DNA from: Bathymodiolus brooksi | Taxonomy: Eukaryota > Mollusca > Bivalvia > Mytilida > Modiolidae | Length of the DNA: 64,000 nucleotides | Assembly: GCA_963680875.1 (NCBI GenBank) | Contig: OY804589.1 | Coordinates: 18,992,413-19,056,412 of the forward strand | Direction of reading: 5' to 3' | Shown: positions 55,201-64,000 of the stretch, piece by piece | Position numbering within the stretch: position 1 is the first letter of the stretch | Layout of the letters: the number at the start of each line of letters is the position of its first letter | Position numbers and translations under genes: made by a program | The notes under the pieces: generated by a model | What the model was told of the DNA's origin: nothing | What the model saw: only the letters and a program-made list of their open reading frames with translations | Database searches by the model: none

Positions 55201-58200
55201 TGGCTGATACAATCCATTATACATGTATACAGAACTACCTGTCACAGACGTATGATGAAAGGTAGGTGCTACATACAGATAATAGGGCGGATACAATCCA
55301 TTATAAGTGTATACAGAACTACCTGTCACAGACGTATGATGACAGGTAGGTTTTACATACAGATAATAGGGCTGATACAATCCATTATAAGTGTATACAG
55401 AACTACCTGTCACAGACATGATGAAAGGTAGGTTTTACATACAGATAATAGGGCTGATACAATCCATTATACGTGTATGCAGAACTACCTGTCACAGACA
55501 TATACTGAAAGGTAGGTTTTACATACAGATAATAGGGCGGATGCAATCCATTATAAGTGTATACAGAACTACCTGTCACAGACGTATGATGAAAGGTAGG
55601 TTTTACATACAGATAATAGGGCGGATACAATCCATTATAAGTGTATACAGAACTACCTGTCACAGACGTATGATGAAAGGTAGGTTTTACATACAGATAA
55701 TACGGCTGATACAATTCACTATAAGTGTATACAGAACTACCTGTCACAGACGTATGATGAAAGGTAGGTTTTACATACAGATAATAGGGCGGATACAATC
55801 CATTATAAATGTATACAGAACTACCTGTCACAGACATGATGAAAGGTAGGTTTTACATACAGATAATAGGGCGGATACAATCCATTATAAGTGTATACAG
55901 AACTACCTGTCACAGACGTATGATGAAAGGTAGGTTTTACATACAGATAGTAGGGCGGATACAATCCATTATAAGTGTATACAGAACTACCTGTCACAGA
56001 CGTATGATGAAAGGTAGGTTTTACATACAGATAATAGGGCTGATACAATTCACTATAAGTGTATACAGAACTACCTGTCACAGACATATGATGAAAGGTA
56101 GGTTTTACATACAGATAATAGGGCGGATACAATCCATTATAAATGTATACAGAACTACCTGTCACAGACGTATGATGAAAGGTAGGTTTTACATACAGAT
56201 AATAGGGCCGATACAATCCATTATACGTGTATACAGAACTACCTGTCACAGACGTATGATGACAGGTAGGATTTACATACAGATAATAGGGCGGATGCAA
56301 TCCATTATAAATGTATACAGAACTACCTGTCACAGACGTATGATGAAAGGTAGGTTTTACATACAGATAATAGGGCGGATACATTCCATTATAAGTGTAT
56401 ACAGAACTACCTGTCACAGGCGTATGATGACAGGTAGGTTTTACATATAGCCGCAGTGAGGGGACGCTATTGTTCGAAACTACCGATTGTTGCCTGTGTA
56501 TTTCATGTAAAATAAAGTCATTGTTTTTACCACCTTTAATCAAATTTACATCAGTGAAAGAAGACTAATGTATAGATTGTCATGACGATTGTCATTTTGT
56601 TAATGAAGTGTTCATCGTTTAATCATTTAACAACAGTCATGAATTCTTGAAGATCAAAAGTAATTAATTTATACAGTATTTTGTGACATCCAAATTCAGA
56701 TTTGCGATTAACTCGAAAATATTTGTTTAATTCAAGAATTGACCTCTGCATAACTTATTGAAATATTGATTTTATTCGAAATATATAGAGAAAATCGGAA
56801 GAAACGAAAAATTATGTCGACTCACTGTATTTATCATCTTCTGAATATTGACGAATCACAATAACATTTTAAGATCCACAGTGTTTGACTTTTGACGTTA
56901 ACAAGGCATTCATAATCTCATATAACTGACAACACTTACAAAATATATATTGATAATAATCAGTTAAAAATAACCAACTGATTGACTCAGAATCATGATA
57001 TTGTGTCCGAATGGGAAAGCATGCATACCCACGGATTGTTGTTTCAGTGTGCTAGCACCATAAAAATGCAACAAATCGTATTGGTCTAGTATAAAACGGA
57101 CATCATTTTCATCTCAGGAAATGTAACTTGCTCTCGCCATAATATAGCTGAAAAATGCTCACTCATTCACTAATATTAATCATGTATTATAATTTTATTT
57201 TTATATTGACTGACGATTACCTCATCAGCCTGTTGATGGGCCGTCGTGGTCGTGATCGTATGGTGTTTAGATTTACAACTACCTATGCAATCAGTGCCTA
57301 TCACCACTGATGTTGTGAGTTCGAATCTCGATCAGGGCGAGGTGTACAACATTGTGTGATAAAGTTTGTCAGTGACTTGCGGCAGGTCGGTGGTTTTCTC
57401 CGGGTCATCCGGTTTTCTCTACCAATAAAACTGACCGCCACGATATAACTGAAATATTGTTGAAAGTGACGTTAAGCACCATCAAGCAAACAAAAACAAC
57501 AGCCTGTTGTTCACTTTTGTTGTTATCTATAAAACAAGGTGACCACATCATCCAAGTTATTTTCGAGTAAACAAACTGCTCAGATGCAAAAGCAACAACG
57601 CTATAGTCACAAAAGTTACATTAACAAACAAACAAAATGCGAGGAAATTCTGCTTCAATTATATCACATTGATGTGGGATGTCTTAAGCAGGAACTGCCA
57701 CCCTTCCGGAGAACCTGAGTTCACCATCGGTTTTAAGTGGGTTTCGTGTTACTCAATCTGTAGTTTTAAGTTTATCTTTTAACCATTGTGTTGTCTGTCT
57801 TTCTTCGATTTACGAATTCTGATTACCCCTTTAGTATCTTTAAATTCTTCCTATAGCATACTTATTCTTCCACTGGAACCCCGTTGTATAGAAATGGGAT
57901 CTAATTATCTACAACGCAATTGTCTGGAACAAATCAATTACACTGATTGTCTCCGAGACATGACGTAACTGGATTCCTGTTACACAGAATAAAAGAACAG
58001 CTTTCAATGAGTGACGTAGGTCATTATCTCAACTTTTTGTGACAGTCAAGACATTTATCTGTAGACCCATACAAGTCAGTTTTTACTAGATACATCCATA
58101 GGCCACTCAAAGTGCCACATTTTACTCGATTCATTCGTAGATCAATTAAAGTAACACATGTTTACTCGATTCATTGGGAGACCAATCAAAGTGGCACCTT

Positions 58201-61200
58201 TTTCTCTCGATTAATTGGTAGACCAATCAAAGTGCCAATTTTTTTTTTACAAAATTCATTGGTAGACCAATCAGAGTGCCACATTATTACTCGATTCATT
58301 CGCAGACCAATCAAAGTGATACCCTTTTACCCGATTCATTGTTAGACCAGTCAAAGTACCGCATTTTACTCGATTAAATGGTAGACCAATCAAAGTGCTA
58401 CCTTTTTACTCGCTTCATTGGTAGACCAATCAAAGTGCTGCCTTTTTTACTCGATTCATTGGCAGACCAATCAAAGTGCTACATTTTTACCCGCTTTATC
58501 CATAGACCAATCAGAGTGCTAACTTTTTACCCGCTTTATCCACAGACCAGTCAAAGTTCATCCTTTTTACTCAATCTTCTCTTGTAATATTTTTTCCGGG
58601 GCCGTGGTTGCCGTTTTCGGAGGGTAGTTGGATTTACAACTACCTATCCAATCAGTGCTTATCAGCACTGATGTTGTGAGTTCGAATCTCGATCAGGGCG
58701 CGGTGTACAACATAATGGGATACAGTTTGTCAGTGACTTGCGACAGGTCGGTGGTTTTCTCGGTGTCCTCCGGTTTCCTCCACCAATAAAACTGTCCGCC
58801 CCGAAATAACTGAAATATTGTTGAAAGTAGAATTAAACACCATCAAGCAAACAAACAAACATAATATTTGTTCCTGTCATTAAATAATTGATATACTAGA
58901 TGACGTTAAACATCAATCATTCAATCTATATATATTGATCAGGTGGTATGTTAACATGTCAACGAGTGCTAAGAACTACGTCAGATCACTTCAGAGGGAA
59001 ATAGTTCGAGACATAACAAAAAAGCGACGAAAAAGACAGGCATCAACACAACTATATCATGGATACAGAAAAGAAATACGAACACTTACTCGAACAGAAA
59101 GGCAGACCTTTTTCAGTGCTGTTATTGCCTTGAAACGGGATACGGTAAGACTACATGCATTTTGCGTTAATAAAATGCATCTGTTGTAAATAGTTGAATT
59201 TTAAACTACACTAACGCTATTCAAGCTGTTTTGTAGTTAAGCTGAAGAACGTAATCGATTGAATGTTGTCAGAAAACAAACATTTATTTAATGATGCAAC
59301 AAACGAAAAAAGAGAACAATGGTTCATCTGTAGTATCTTGTGGCCATTTTATTGTCTGTCCTTCAGTTATTAACGGCTTCTGATTACTCCTGTAGTATCT
59401 TGTGGCCATTGTATTGTCTGTCCTTCAGTGATTTACGGCTTCTGATTACCCCTGTAGTATCTTGTGGCCATTGTATTGCCTGTCCTTCAGTGATTTACGG
59501 CTTCTGATTACCCCTGTAGTATCTTGTGGCCATTGTATTGTCTGTCCTTCAGTGATTTACGGCTTCTGATTACCCCTGTAGTATCTTCAAATTTTATTTT
59601 CAAGACATGTAAATATATAATGCACTAAGGGAAAAAGAAAAGCAAGTTCATATTTGTACTATATCATTACCTATATTTCAAACGAATTTGATTACCGACT
59701 ACCTAAACGTGATCTTTGGTTTAAATTCGATCAACTATGATCACGTACGAAGTTATATACATGTTACCGATATTTCGACGCAAGATAATGTGAAGCAAAA
59801 CGCTGGTAACTCAAAAATGCAAGATATATATGGTTAGCTTATGATATTCAACTGAAGACGCGAATCGGGACGTGAAACACTGTCAGTGGTGTTGACCTTA
59901 TATAGTTCAATGTTAAAGATATTGAGGAGTTTATATGCCATGGTTATTGTAATTTATGGAAAAAAAGTTTTTTTTTGGTGCAAATAGGTATGCAGAAAAT
60001 GAAATTAATGGCCAAAACGACATAACTTCTGGCAACTTCTCATATATGTTCTAGTCTTATGTATAGTGTTTTGTCGATTGCTTCTCTTTTTCCATTTTGT
60101 CCTTTTTCGTTTTGCCATTGCATTGTCTGTCCTTTCGTGGAAGTACAGCTTCTAATTACCTAGTTGGTATCTTCAAGTGTTTCTGATATTCTAGCTATGC
60201 TCTTTGACATCTGACCACAAGCCTAACACGATGGACTTCTAGCTATGATATTTGACTTTTGGACTTTAGTTCTCACCACGAAACCCATCTCAAGAGCTTC
60301 CTGACACCTAGCCATGGACAGGGATTTATATCAATCCGGGATTTCTACCCCCCTTTCAATAAGCATGGTAGTCACAATAGAGCTGACAAATTGTTACCAT
60401 TGACCATTAACACATAAAACGGAACTATGGTCTAACATGACAGTTATTTACCGTGTGAAAACAACACATCTCAGATTAACAATTATTGTTATAATACCTT
60501 ACATATTTTTTTATATTATATAATGGTAATAAGAAAATTTGGTTGTCTTACAGGAAGATCTGCTGATGAGGGAGATAATCCGTTTGACAACCCACACATA
60601 CAACCGACGACACAAGGAAGTTCTTTGAAAATCCGTTTTTAGTCCGGGTTCCGTTATTGTATTCACTAGACCAGAAATATTGTTGTTGTCTTCTACAAAA
60701 CCAAAAAAATTCAAGTTTTTTTAAACGTCTTAAGAGTAGTTTCGGCATAGCAAAACATTTATTGCCTTCATATGAGGTTAGCGTCAAGTTGTGAACTCTC
60801 GAGAGGTTATTTTCCTCGGGCTAAAGTCCTCTCGTATTTCAACTATCCTCGGGTTGACAACTTCAATGTTTGCCCCGCATGCGGGCAATAATTGTATAAT
60901 GTCGATGTCCGGAGATGGCAGTAATCATTTCATTATGCCAAGCAAAAAAACAAAATCAGGTGAAATACAATTGTCCTGCTATCATTACATTTGTTGTATG
61001 TACAAAACAAATTAATGTTTGCGAAATGTAATAAACGGTAACACTAATATTAGAATTTGATGTATATCGCGGGCGTGTTAGAGAACACCCTTAAAATCGA
61101 TTGGAACGACTCTTTTAATTTTGTTCTTTTTAATTAATTTGGCAGTTGTTTTGGATTTTTGACACTGTTGGATAAATATAAGTACATTGATGTTAATAAT

Positions 61201-63168
61201 AAAACCACAATAATAGAGATTGTCAAGGGTCATAATAATATTGTCACACCTCTGTTGAAACAAATTAGGAGTTGCCTACCAGTCGACGGGAAATGCTAAG
61301 GTTGTCACTGAACACACCAATAATTGTCTAATGTCATGTGACTGTAAATAATGTAATAGAAAACATTCATATACAGTGAAGTTATAATGATAATAAGAAA
61401 CAGTATATTTCTTTTTTTCATTTTGTAGAGTGTTTTCCCTAATGCATACGAGGCCATCGCTAACTTTCACGCTGGACCGGCTTTACCTGCCGCACATGGT
61501 GGTCCAGCCTTCTGTCCTTGGCATAGATTTTACCTTTATTTGTGAGTACTTTTACAAATGTATATGAAATTAAATTTATACTTTTTGCACGTGTTGACGC
61601 TCATGCATTTAACATTGCGCTAATTGCAATAGGGCGGTGTAAATAAAGACGTGGATATGAAATTAGTGCGCACAACGCGCTTATAGATTCGCCTTCATCG
61701 AGTACACTCATAGTCAAAAGACTAAAAAAACTAAATTATCTTAAAATCTTTGGGAACATGAAACAATAAAAGGCGTAAGCATGATAGCCAAATGTATAGT
61801 GACTCCCTAATCTGCGGAAAATGAAACACCGGAAATATAAGGGGGAAAAAACGGTATCTTTTACCTTGTATCTTCTAATCGACATAGCATATCTTAAAAA
61901 ATTAAACTGATTTGGAAAGATAATAATAAGATCTAATTAGTGACGTGAATGTATTTTAAAAAAAAATAATTTAAAGAAGAGGTCAATATGATTGCCGAAA
62001 AAAATAAATCATACACATTAGTCATTAATGTATATTACGTATCTACTTCGTGGTAGCAGTTCGGTTAATAAGATGAGACTTCATGCTTGTTCTATGATTA
62101 GTACATGGACACAAAAACAAACAAAAGGGTTATGTGTTTGTCGTATTCTCATAACAGACTGTGTGATTTATTTACCAATACTCTATTTAGATAAAGATTA
62201 AATTGTCCCTTACATAGAGCCAAAAACATATAAATAGTACCATGCGTATTCGCCGAAAGGTATATGTTCTGAAAGGGGCGAATGATATTCACAACTCACG
62301 TTTACAACTGGACACACATGTGTGCCTTCGGCTTGGGAGTATGTCACGCTCTTTGCAGCTCCTAGTGAAGAACAACAGTTCGTTGGGAGTGATTGTTCGT
62401 GGCCCGTTATATAATAAACATTTCCAACTTAATCCAGCACGTCCTCTTATACTTGTTGCACTTCAGCCGATTTTTTCATACCAGTCCCGACTTTCGGCAT
62501 CCATTTTGTTTCGACATTTGTTCTCATTATGAATACATTGGTTTTTAGTGAGCTTTATGTTGCTTAATTTCAAATTTTCTGTGTATTATTTTGCATATCA
62601 TCGTTTGTCATTTGTTATTTTTTCTTTTGGCCATTGTGTTGTCTGTCCATCTTCGATTGCCGCTTTTGCCATCGTTAAACATCTATATGTTCATATATCT
62701 GTATATTTTACAGATTTGAAAATGCTTTAAGACGGAAAGATCGACGTGTAACCCTATGTTACTGGGATTCTTCTATAGATAACAACATGCCAGATCCCAT
62801 CAACTCAAATATATGGGATGCTGAGTTTCTTGGAAATGCCGATGGTGCGGTAATAACAGGGGTATTTGCTGGCTGGATGTTCAATGACAATAGAGCGCGT
62901 CTGACTAGGAACTTTGCTTCTGGGGTTGATCTGTTTCCATCATGGGGACTGGATAATATATACAGTAGAATAAGAAACAGAGAAATATTTGAACCAACTG
63001 CCGATAGTCAGTACAATATTGAGATTTTTCACAACTGGGTGCACTCTTGGATTGGTGGCACTATGCTCGATACATCGATCGCACCCAACGACCCAGTATT
63101 TTTCCTCCATCACGGCTTTATAGATTGTGTCTGGGAACGCTTTAGACTAAGACAAGCAGAGATACTAG
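52061..63168 (+). CDS. Tyrosinase (type-3 copper, secreted), split gene, 3' end outside the window
   Basis: Four coding exons (52061-52245, 58943-59144, 61429-61541, 62714-63168) give 318 codons in one frame with GT/AG borders. Tyrosinases oxidise phenols to quinones; in molluscs they act mainly in shell, periostracum and byssus formation and in pigment. Residues 1-17 ([17 protein letters not shown]) form a signal peptide. A mollusc-type N-terminal region follows: [28 protein letters not shown], a basic KKRRKRQ, and [17 protein letters not shown]. CuA histidines are H143 (NFHAG), H152 (AAHGG) and H161 (PWHRF). [14 protein letters not shown] and FAGWMFND follow. CuB shows H273 and H277 ([11 protein letters not shown]) and HH at 299-300 ([13 protein letters not shown]). 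No stops or frameshifts occur. AATTTACAG just before the ATG could be an acceptor, so a 5' non-coding exon may exist. Further exons lie beyond 64000. Confidence 0.93.
52178..56446 (+). repeat. 84-bp tandem array, about 50 copies, of the exon 1/intron 1 boundary
   Basis: Unit: ATAATAGGGCGGATACAATC, CATTATAAGTGTATACAGAA, CTACCTGTCACAGACGTATG, ATGAAAG, then GTAGGTTTTACATACAG. The first unit is the last 68 bp of coding exon 1 plus the first 17 bp of intron 1; every later unit repeats both, including the donor AAAG|GTAGGT (or ACAG|GTAGGT). Codon frame shows a TAG in every unit. Some units lack one base (CAGACTACC) or two (GACATGATG). Units are grouped in an 837-bp higher-order block repeated from about 53717 to 55391. 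The array ends at TTTTACATATAGCCGC. ACAG precedes ATAATAGG both in the exon (GTGACAG) and at each junction (CATACAG). Confidence 0.95.
56447..56989. other. Intron 1, non-coding
   Basis: AT-rich sequence with nothing recognised. Confidence 0.55.
56990..57180 (+). repeat. SINE-C copy 3, 5'-truncated, in intron 1
   Basis: ATTGTGTCCGAATGGGAAAG, CCACGGATTGTTGTTTCAGT, GTGCTAGCACCATAAAA, then the tail GCCATAATATAGCTGAAAAA. Confidence 0.8.
57238..57500 (+). repeat. SINE-A copy in intron 1
   Basis: The best-preserved SINE-A: head GGGCCGTCGTGGTCGTGATC, box B GTGAGTTCGAATCTCGA, body with GGTCGGTGGTTTTCTCCGGG and GATATAACTGAAATATTG, tail CAAGCAAACAAAAACAAC. Confidence 0.88.
57670..57860 (+). repeat. 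R2 copy in intron 1
   Basis: AGGAACTGCCACCCTTCCGG, GAGTTCACCATCGGTTTT, TGTTACTCAATCTGTAGTTT, CTTCGATTTACGAATTCTGA, CCCCTTTAGTATCTTTAAAT. Confidence 0.8.
58081..58578. repeat. ~40-bp minisatellite in intron 1, about 12 copies
   Basis: Unit AGACCAATCAAAGTGCTACC plus TTTTTACTCGATTCATTGGT, with length variation in the T run and several substitutions. No coding context. Confidence 0.92.
58598..58862 (+). repeat. SINE-A copy in intron 1, 80 bp before exon 2
   Basis: Head GGGGCCGTGGTTGCCG, GGATTTACAACTACCTATCC, box B GTGAGTTCGAATCTCGATC, body and CAAGCAAACAAACAAACATA tail. Confidence 0.88.
58943..59144 (+). CDS. Tyrosinase exon 2
   Basis: Acceptor TTGATCAG|G, donor TACG|GTAAGA. Codes from Arg62 (split codon) through [20 protein letters not shown] to LKRDT. 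The 202-bp exon restores the frame and ends on a codon boundary. The downstream linker [12 protein letters not shown] leads into the CuA segment of exon 3. Confidence 0.9.
59325..59590 (+). repeat. 62-bp tandem array in intron 2, four copies, amplified from R2
   Basis: Unit: GTAGTATCTTGTGGCCATTG, TATTGTCTGTCCTTCAGTGA, TTTACGGCTTCTGATTACCC plus CT. This is the GGCCATTGTGTTGTCTGT ... GATTACCCCTTTGGTATCTTC segment of R2 in tandem; the last copy leads into GTAGTATCTTCAAATTT, the normal R2 end. Confidence 0.9.
59591..61428. other. Rest of intron 2, with an R2 fragment at 60055-60185
   Basis: The R2 piece reads GTCCTTTTTCGTTTTGCC, ATTGCATTGTCTGTCC, TTGGTATCTTCAAGTG. No further exon is needed between exons 2 and 3, and none with tyrosinase similarity was seen. 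Confidence 0.6.
61429..61541 (+). CDS. Tyrosinase exon 3 (CuA)
   Basis: Acceptor TTTTGTAG|A after a T-rich tract, donor TATTT|GTGAGT. Codes [37 protein letters not shown] and the first two bases of Leu167. Holds all three CuA ligands, spaced nine residues apart. Confidence 0.94.
61542..62713. other. Intron 3, with an R4 copy at 61645-61790 and an R2 piece near 62605-62670
   Basis: R4 words: AAATTAGTGCGCACAACGCG, CTTCATCGAGTACACTCATA. R2 words: TTTTCTTTTGGCCATTGTGT. A 96-codon open frame at 62242 has no recognisable domain and is taken as chance. Confidence 0.6.
62714..63168 (+). CDS. Tyrosinase exon 4 (CuB)
   Basis: Acceptor ATTTTACAG|A, donor ACTAG|GTATAG with one base of the next codon (phase 1). 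Codes from [20 protein letters not shown] to [12 protein letters not shown]. Reading past the donor reaches only 63254, so splicing is expected. Confidence 0.94.
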
Positions 63169-63249
63169 GTATAGTTTTATATTCCTATTACAAAAATATA
63201 ATGTCAATGAGTGAGTGTGGAATCGTTGTTCAACTCCAAGTGAGCAATT

Positions 63250-63450
63250 CGTAGGGTATACCATAACGTGAACAACTTGCGTAATTACGGTATCACTACT
63301 AATTCCGTTGATTGCGAGGTGCATTCGATACTACTTCATGTGATCAAGTTTGTCAGTTACTTACAGCAGTATTTCGGTTTTCTCTGACAGCCCCGATATA
63401 ACTGAAATATAATTGAAAGTTGCGCTAACCACAATAACCCTAACCCTAAG
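63250..63450 (+). repeat. SINE-A copy, degraded, in intron 4
   Basis: GATTGCGAGGTGCATTCGAT, TGATCAAGTTTGTCAGTTAC, CCCCGATATAACTGAAATAT, then GCGCTAACCACAATAACCCT. Confidence 0.75.
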
Positions 63451-63584
63451 CCATAATTACGGAGACAGCAGGCTTAGTTAGGTGAAAAACATTATATTTC
63501 TTATTCAAAATTCAAAACTGATGACAGCAAAATTCATGTTTTTATATAAAGGTCACAAAAGCTTGATTGGCTGGTAGTTTATTT

Positions 63585-63890
63585 GGAGGGTGCCTTATAA
63601 GAAACAGAAACTGGTTACCCTTCTGGAGCCCCTAGGTTGACGAATGGAATATTTGTGGGTTTCGTGGTGTTCATCATTTTAATTTTCTGTGTTGCGTTTT
63701 TGTGTTTGTTTTTTGTTATTGTGTATGTAATCGTTCTGTCTTGTGCCTAATGTTGCCTGTGTCTCTGGATTGTCCCTTCTTTAATGCCCTGTTCCATGTT
63801 GTTGATCTTTTCAGTTTTCTGTGGTGTGTTTTTTTTGGTTTGTTTGTCATCATTCTGTTTTGTGCCTAATGTTAGTTCATAAATCATGTA
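63585..63890 (+). repeat. R3 copy in intron 4
   Basis: GTGCCTTATAAGAAACAGAA, TTCTGGAGCCCCTAGGTTGA, TCTCTGGATTGTCCCTTC. A second partial R3 stretch (TTTTCTGTGGTGTG, TTTGTGCCTAATGTTAG) follows at 63815-63870. Confidence 0.75.
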
Positions 63891-63894
63891 ATAA

Positions 63895-64000
63895 TAGTTC
63901 AAACTAAGGTTCTCCTCCCTCAGGCGTTAGTGGCCTTAGACGATTTTAGTTGTCCTGATTAGACCCTTTTGTTTTCTTGCTCACAGAGACTTTTAAATTA
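63895..64000 (+). repeat. R4 copy, cut by the window edge
   Basis: AAACTAAGGTTCTCCTCCCT, CGTTAGTGGCCTTAGACGAT, GTCCTGATTAGACCC are the left part of R4. Confidence 0.75.

Noticed and set aside
52253..56543. Frames of 140-330 codons on both strands of the 84-bp array
   Set aside because: 84 is a multiple of 3. The true coding frame in this region is that of tyrosinase exon 1, which has a TAG in every unit after the first donor.
62242..62532. 96-codon frame in tyrosinase intron 3 as an additional exon or gene
   Set aside because: Exon 3 joins exon 4 directly in phase with an uninterrupted CuA-to-CuB sequence; the frame has no domain.

Overview
This is a eukaryotic, AT-rich, intron-containing and repeat-dense window, most likely from a bivalve mollusc. 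The case rests on three things: a split tyrosinase gene with mollusc-like domain order, several families of tRNA-headed SINEs whose shared body resembles the MetaSINE superfamily of molluscs, and dispersed repeats (R2 and R4 below) that resemble interspersed sequences I associate with mussels and relatives. The class-level call is reasonably firm; anything finer is a guess.

Only one host gene is supported: a plus-strand tyrosinase whose first coding exon lies at 52061-52245, followed by exons at 58943-59144, 61429-61541 and 62714-63168. It runs off the right edge. The exons join in frame, keep three CuA and three CuB histidines, and begin with a signal peptide. Its first intron starts with about 50 tandem copies of an 84-bp unit made from the end of exon 1 plus its own splice donor. 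This is the most unusual structure in the window.

Layout: 1-2.7 kb, SINE and dispersed repeats; 2.7-4.85 kb, 25-bp satellite; 5.05-6.73 kb, a Tc1-like transposon with a broken transposase; 6.75-8.8 kb, 471-bp tandem repeat in which every unit starts with a tRNA-Leu-like head; 8.9-12.73 kb, a Penelope-like retroelement with a long RT/GIY-YIG frame between two 1007-bp inverted arms; 13-22 kb, microsatellites, hairpins, hAT-like miniature elements; 22.3-25.2 kb, 39-bp array; 28-34 kb, SINEs, a CTCGCT microsatellite and a duplicated module carrying internal TTAGGG blocks; 34.9-35.7 kb, a dead LINE; 36.1 and 38.2 kb, two arrays of one 54-bp unit; 38.6-46 kb, miniature elements, hairpins and dispersed repeats; 46.6-48.4 kb, another 54-bp array made from a SINE promoter; 49-52 kb, nested dispersed repeats; 52-63 kb, tyrosinase.

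A unifying pattern is that many tandem arrays are internal amplifications of a single-copy parent that can still be seen nearby: a dispersed repeat (R4 to 39-bp, R3 to 69-bp, R2 to 62-bp arrays), a SINE head (54-bp array), or an exon/intron boundary (84-bp array). In at least two cases the unit is bounded by short matching words in the parent. I use R2-R5 and SINE-A/B/C as local names for families recognised only by comparison within this window; their boundaries are approximate unless target duplications are stated.
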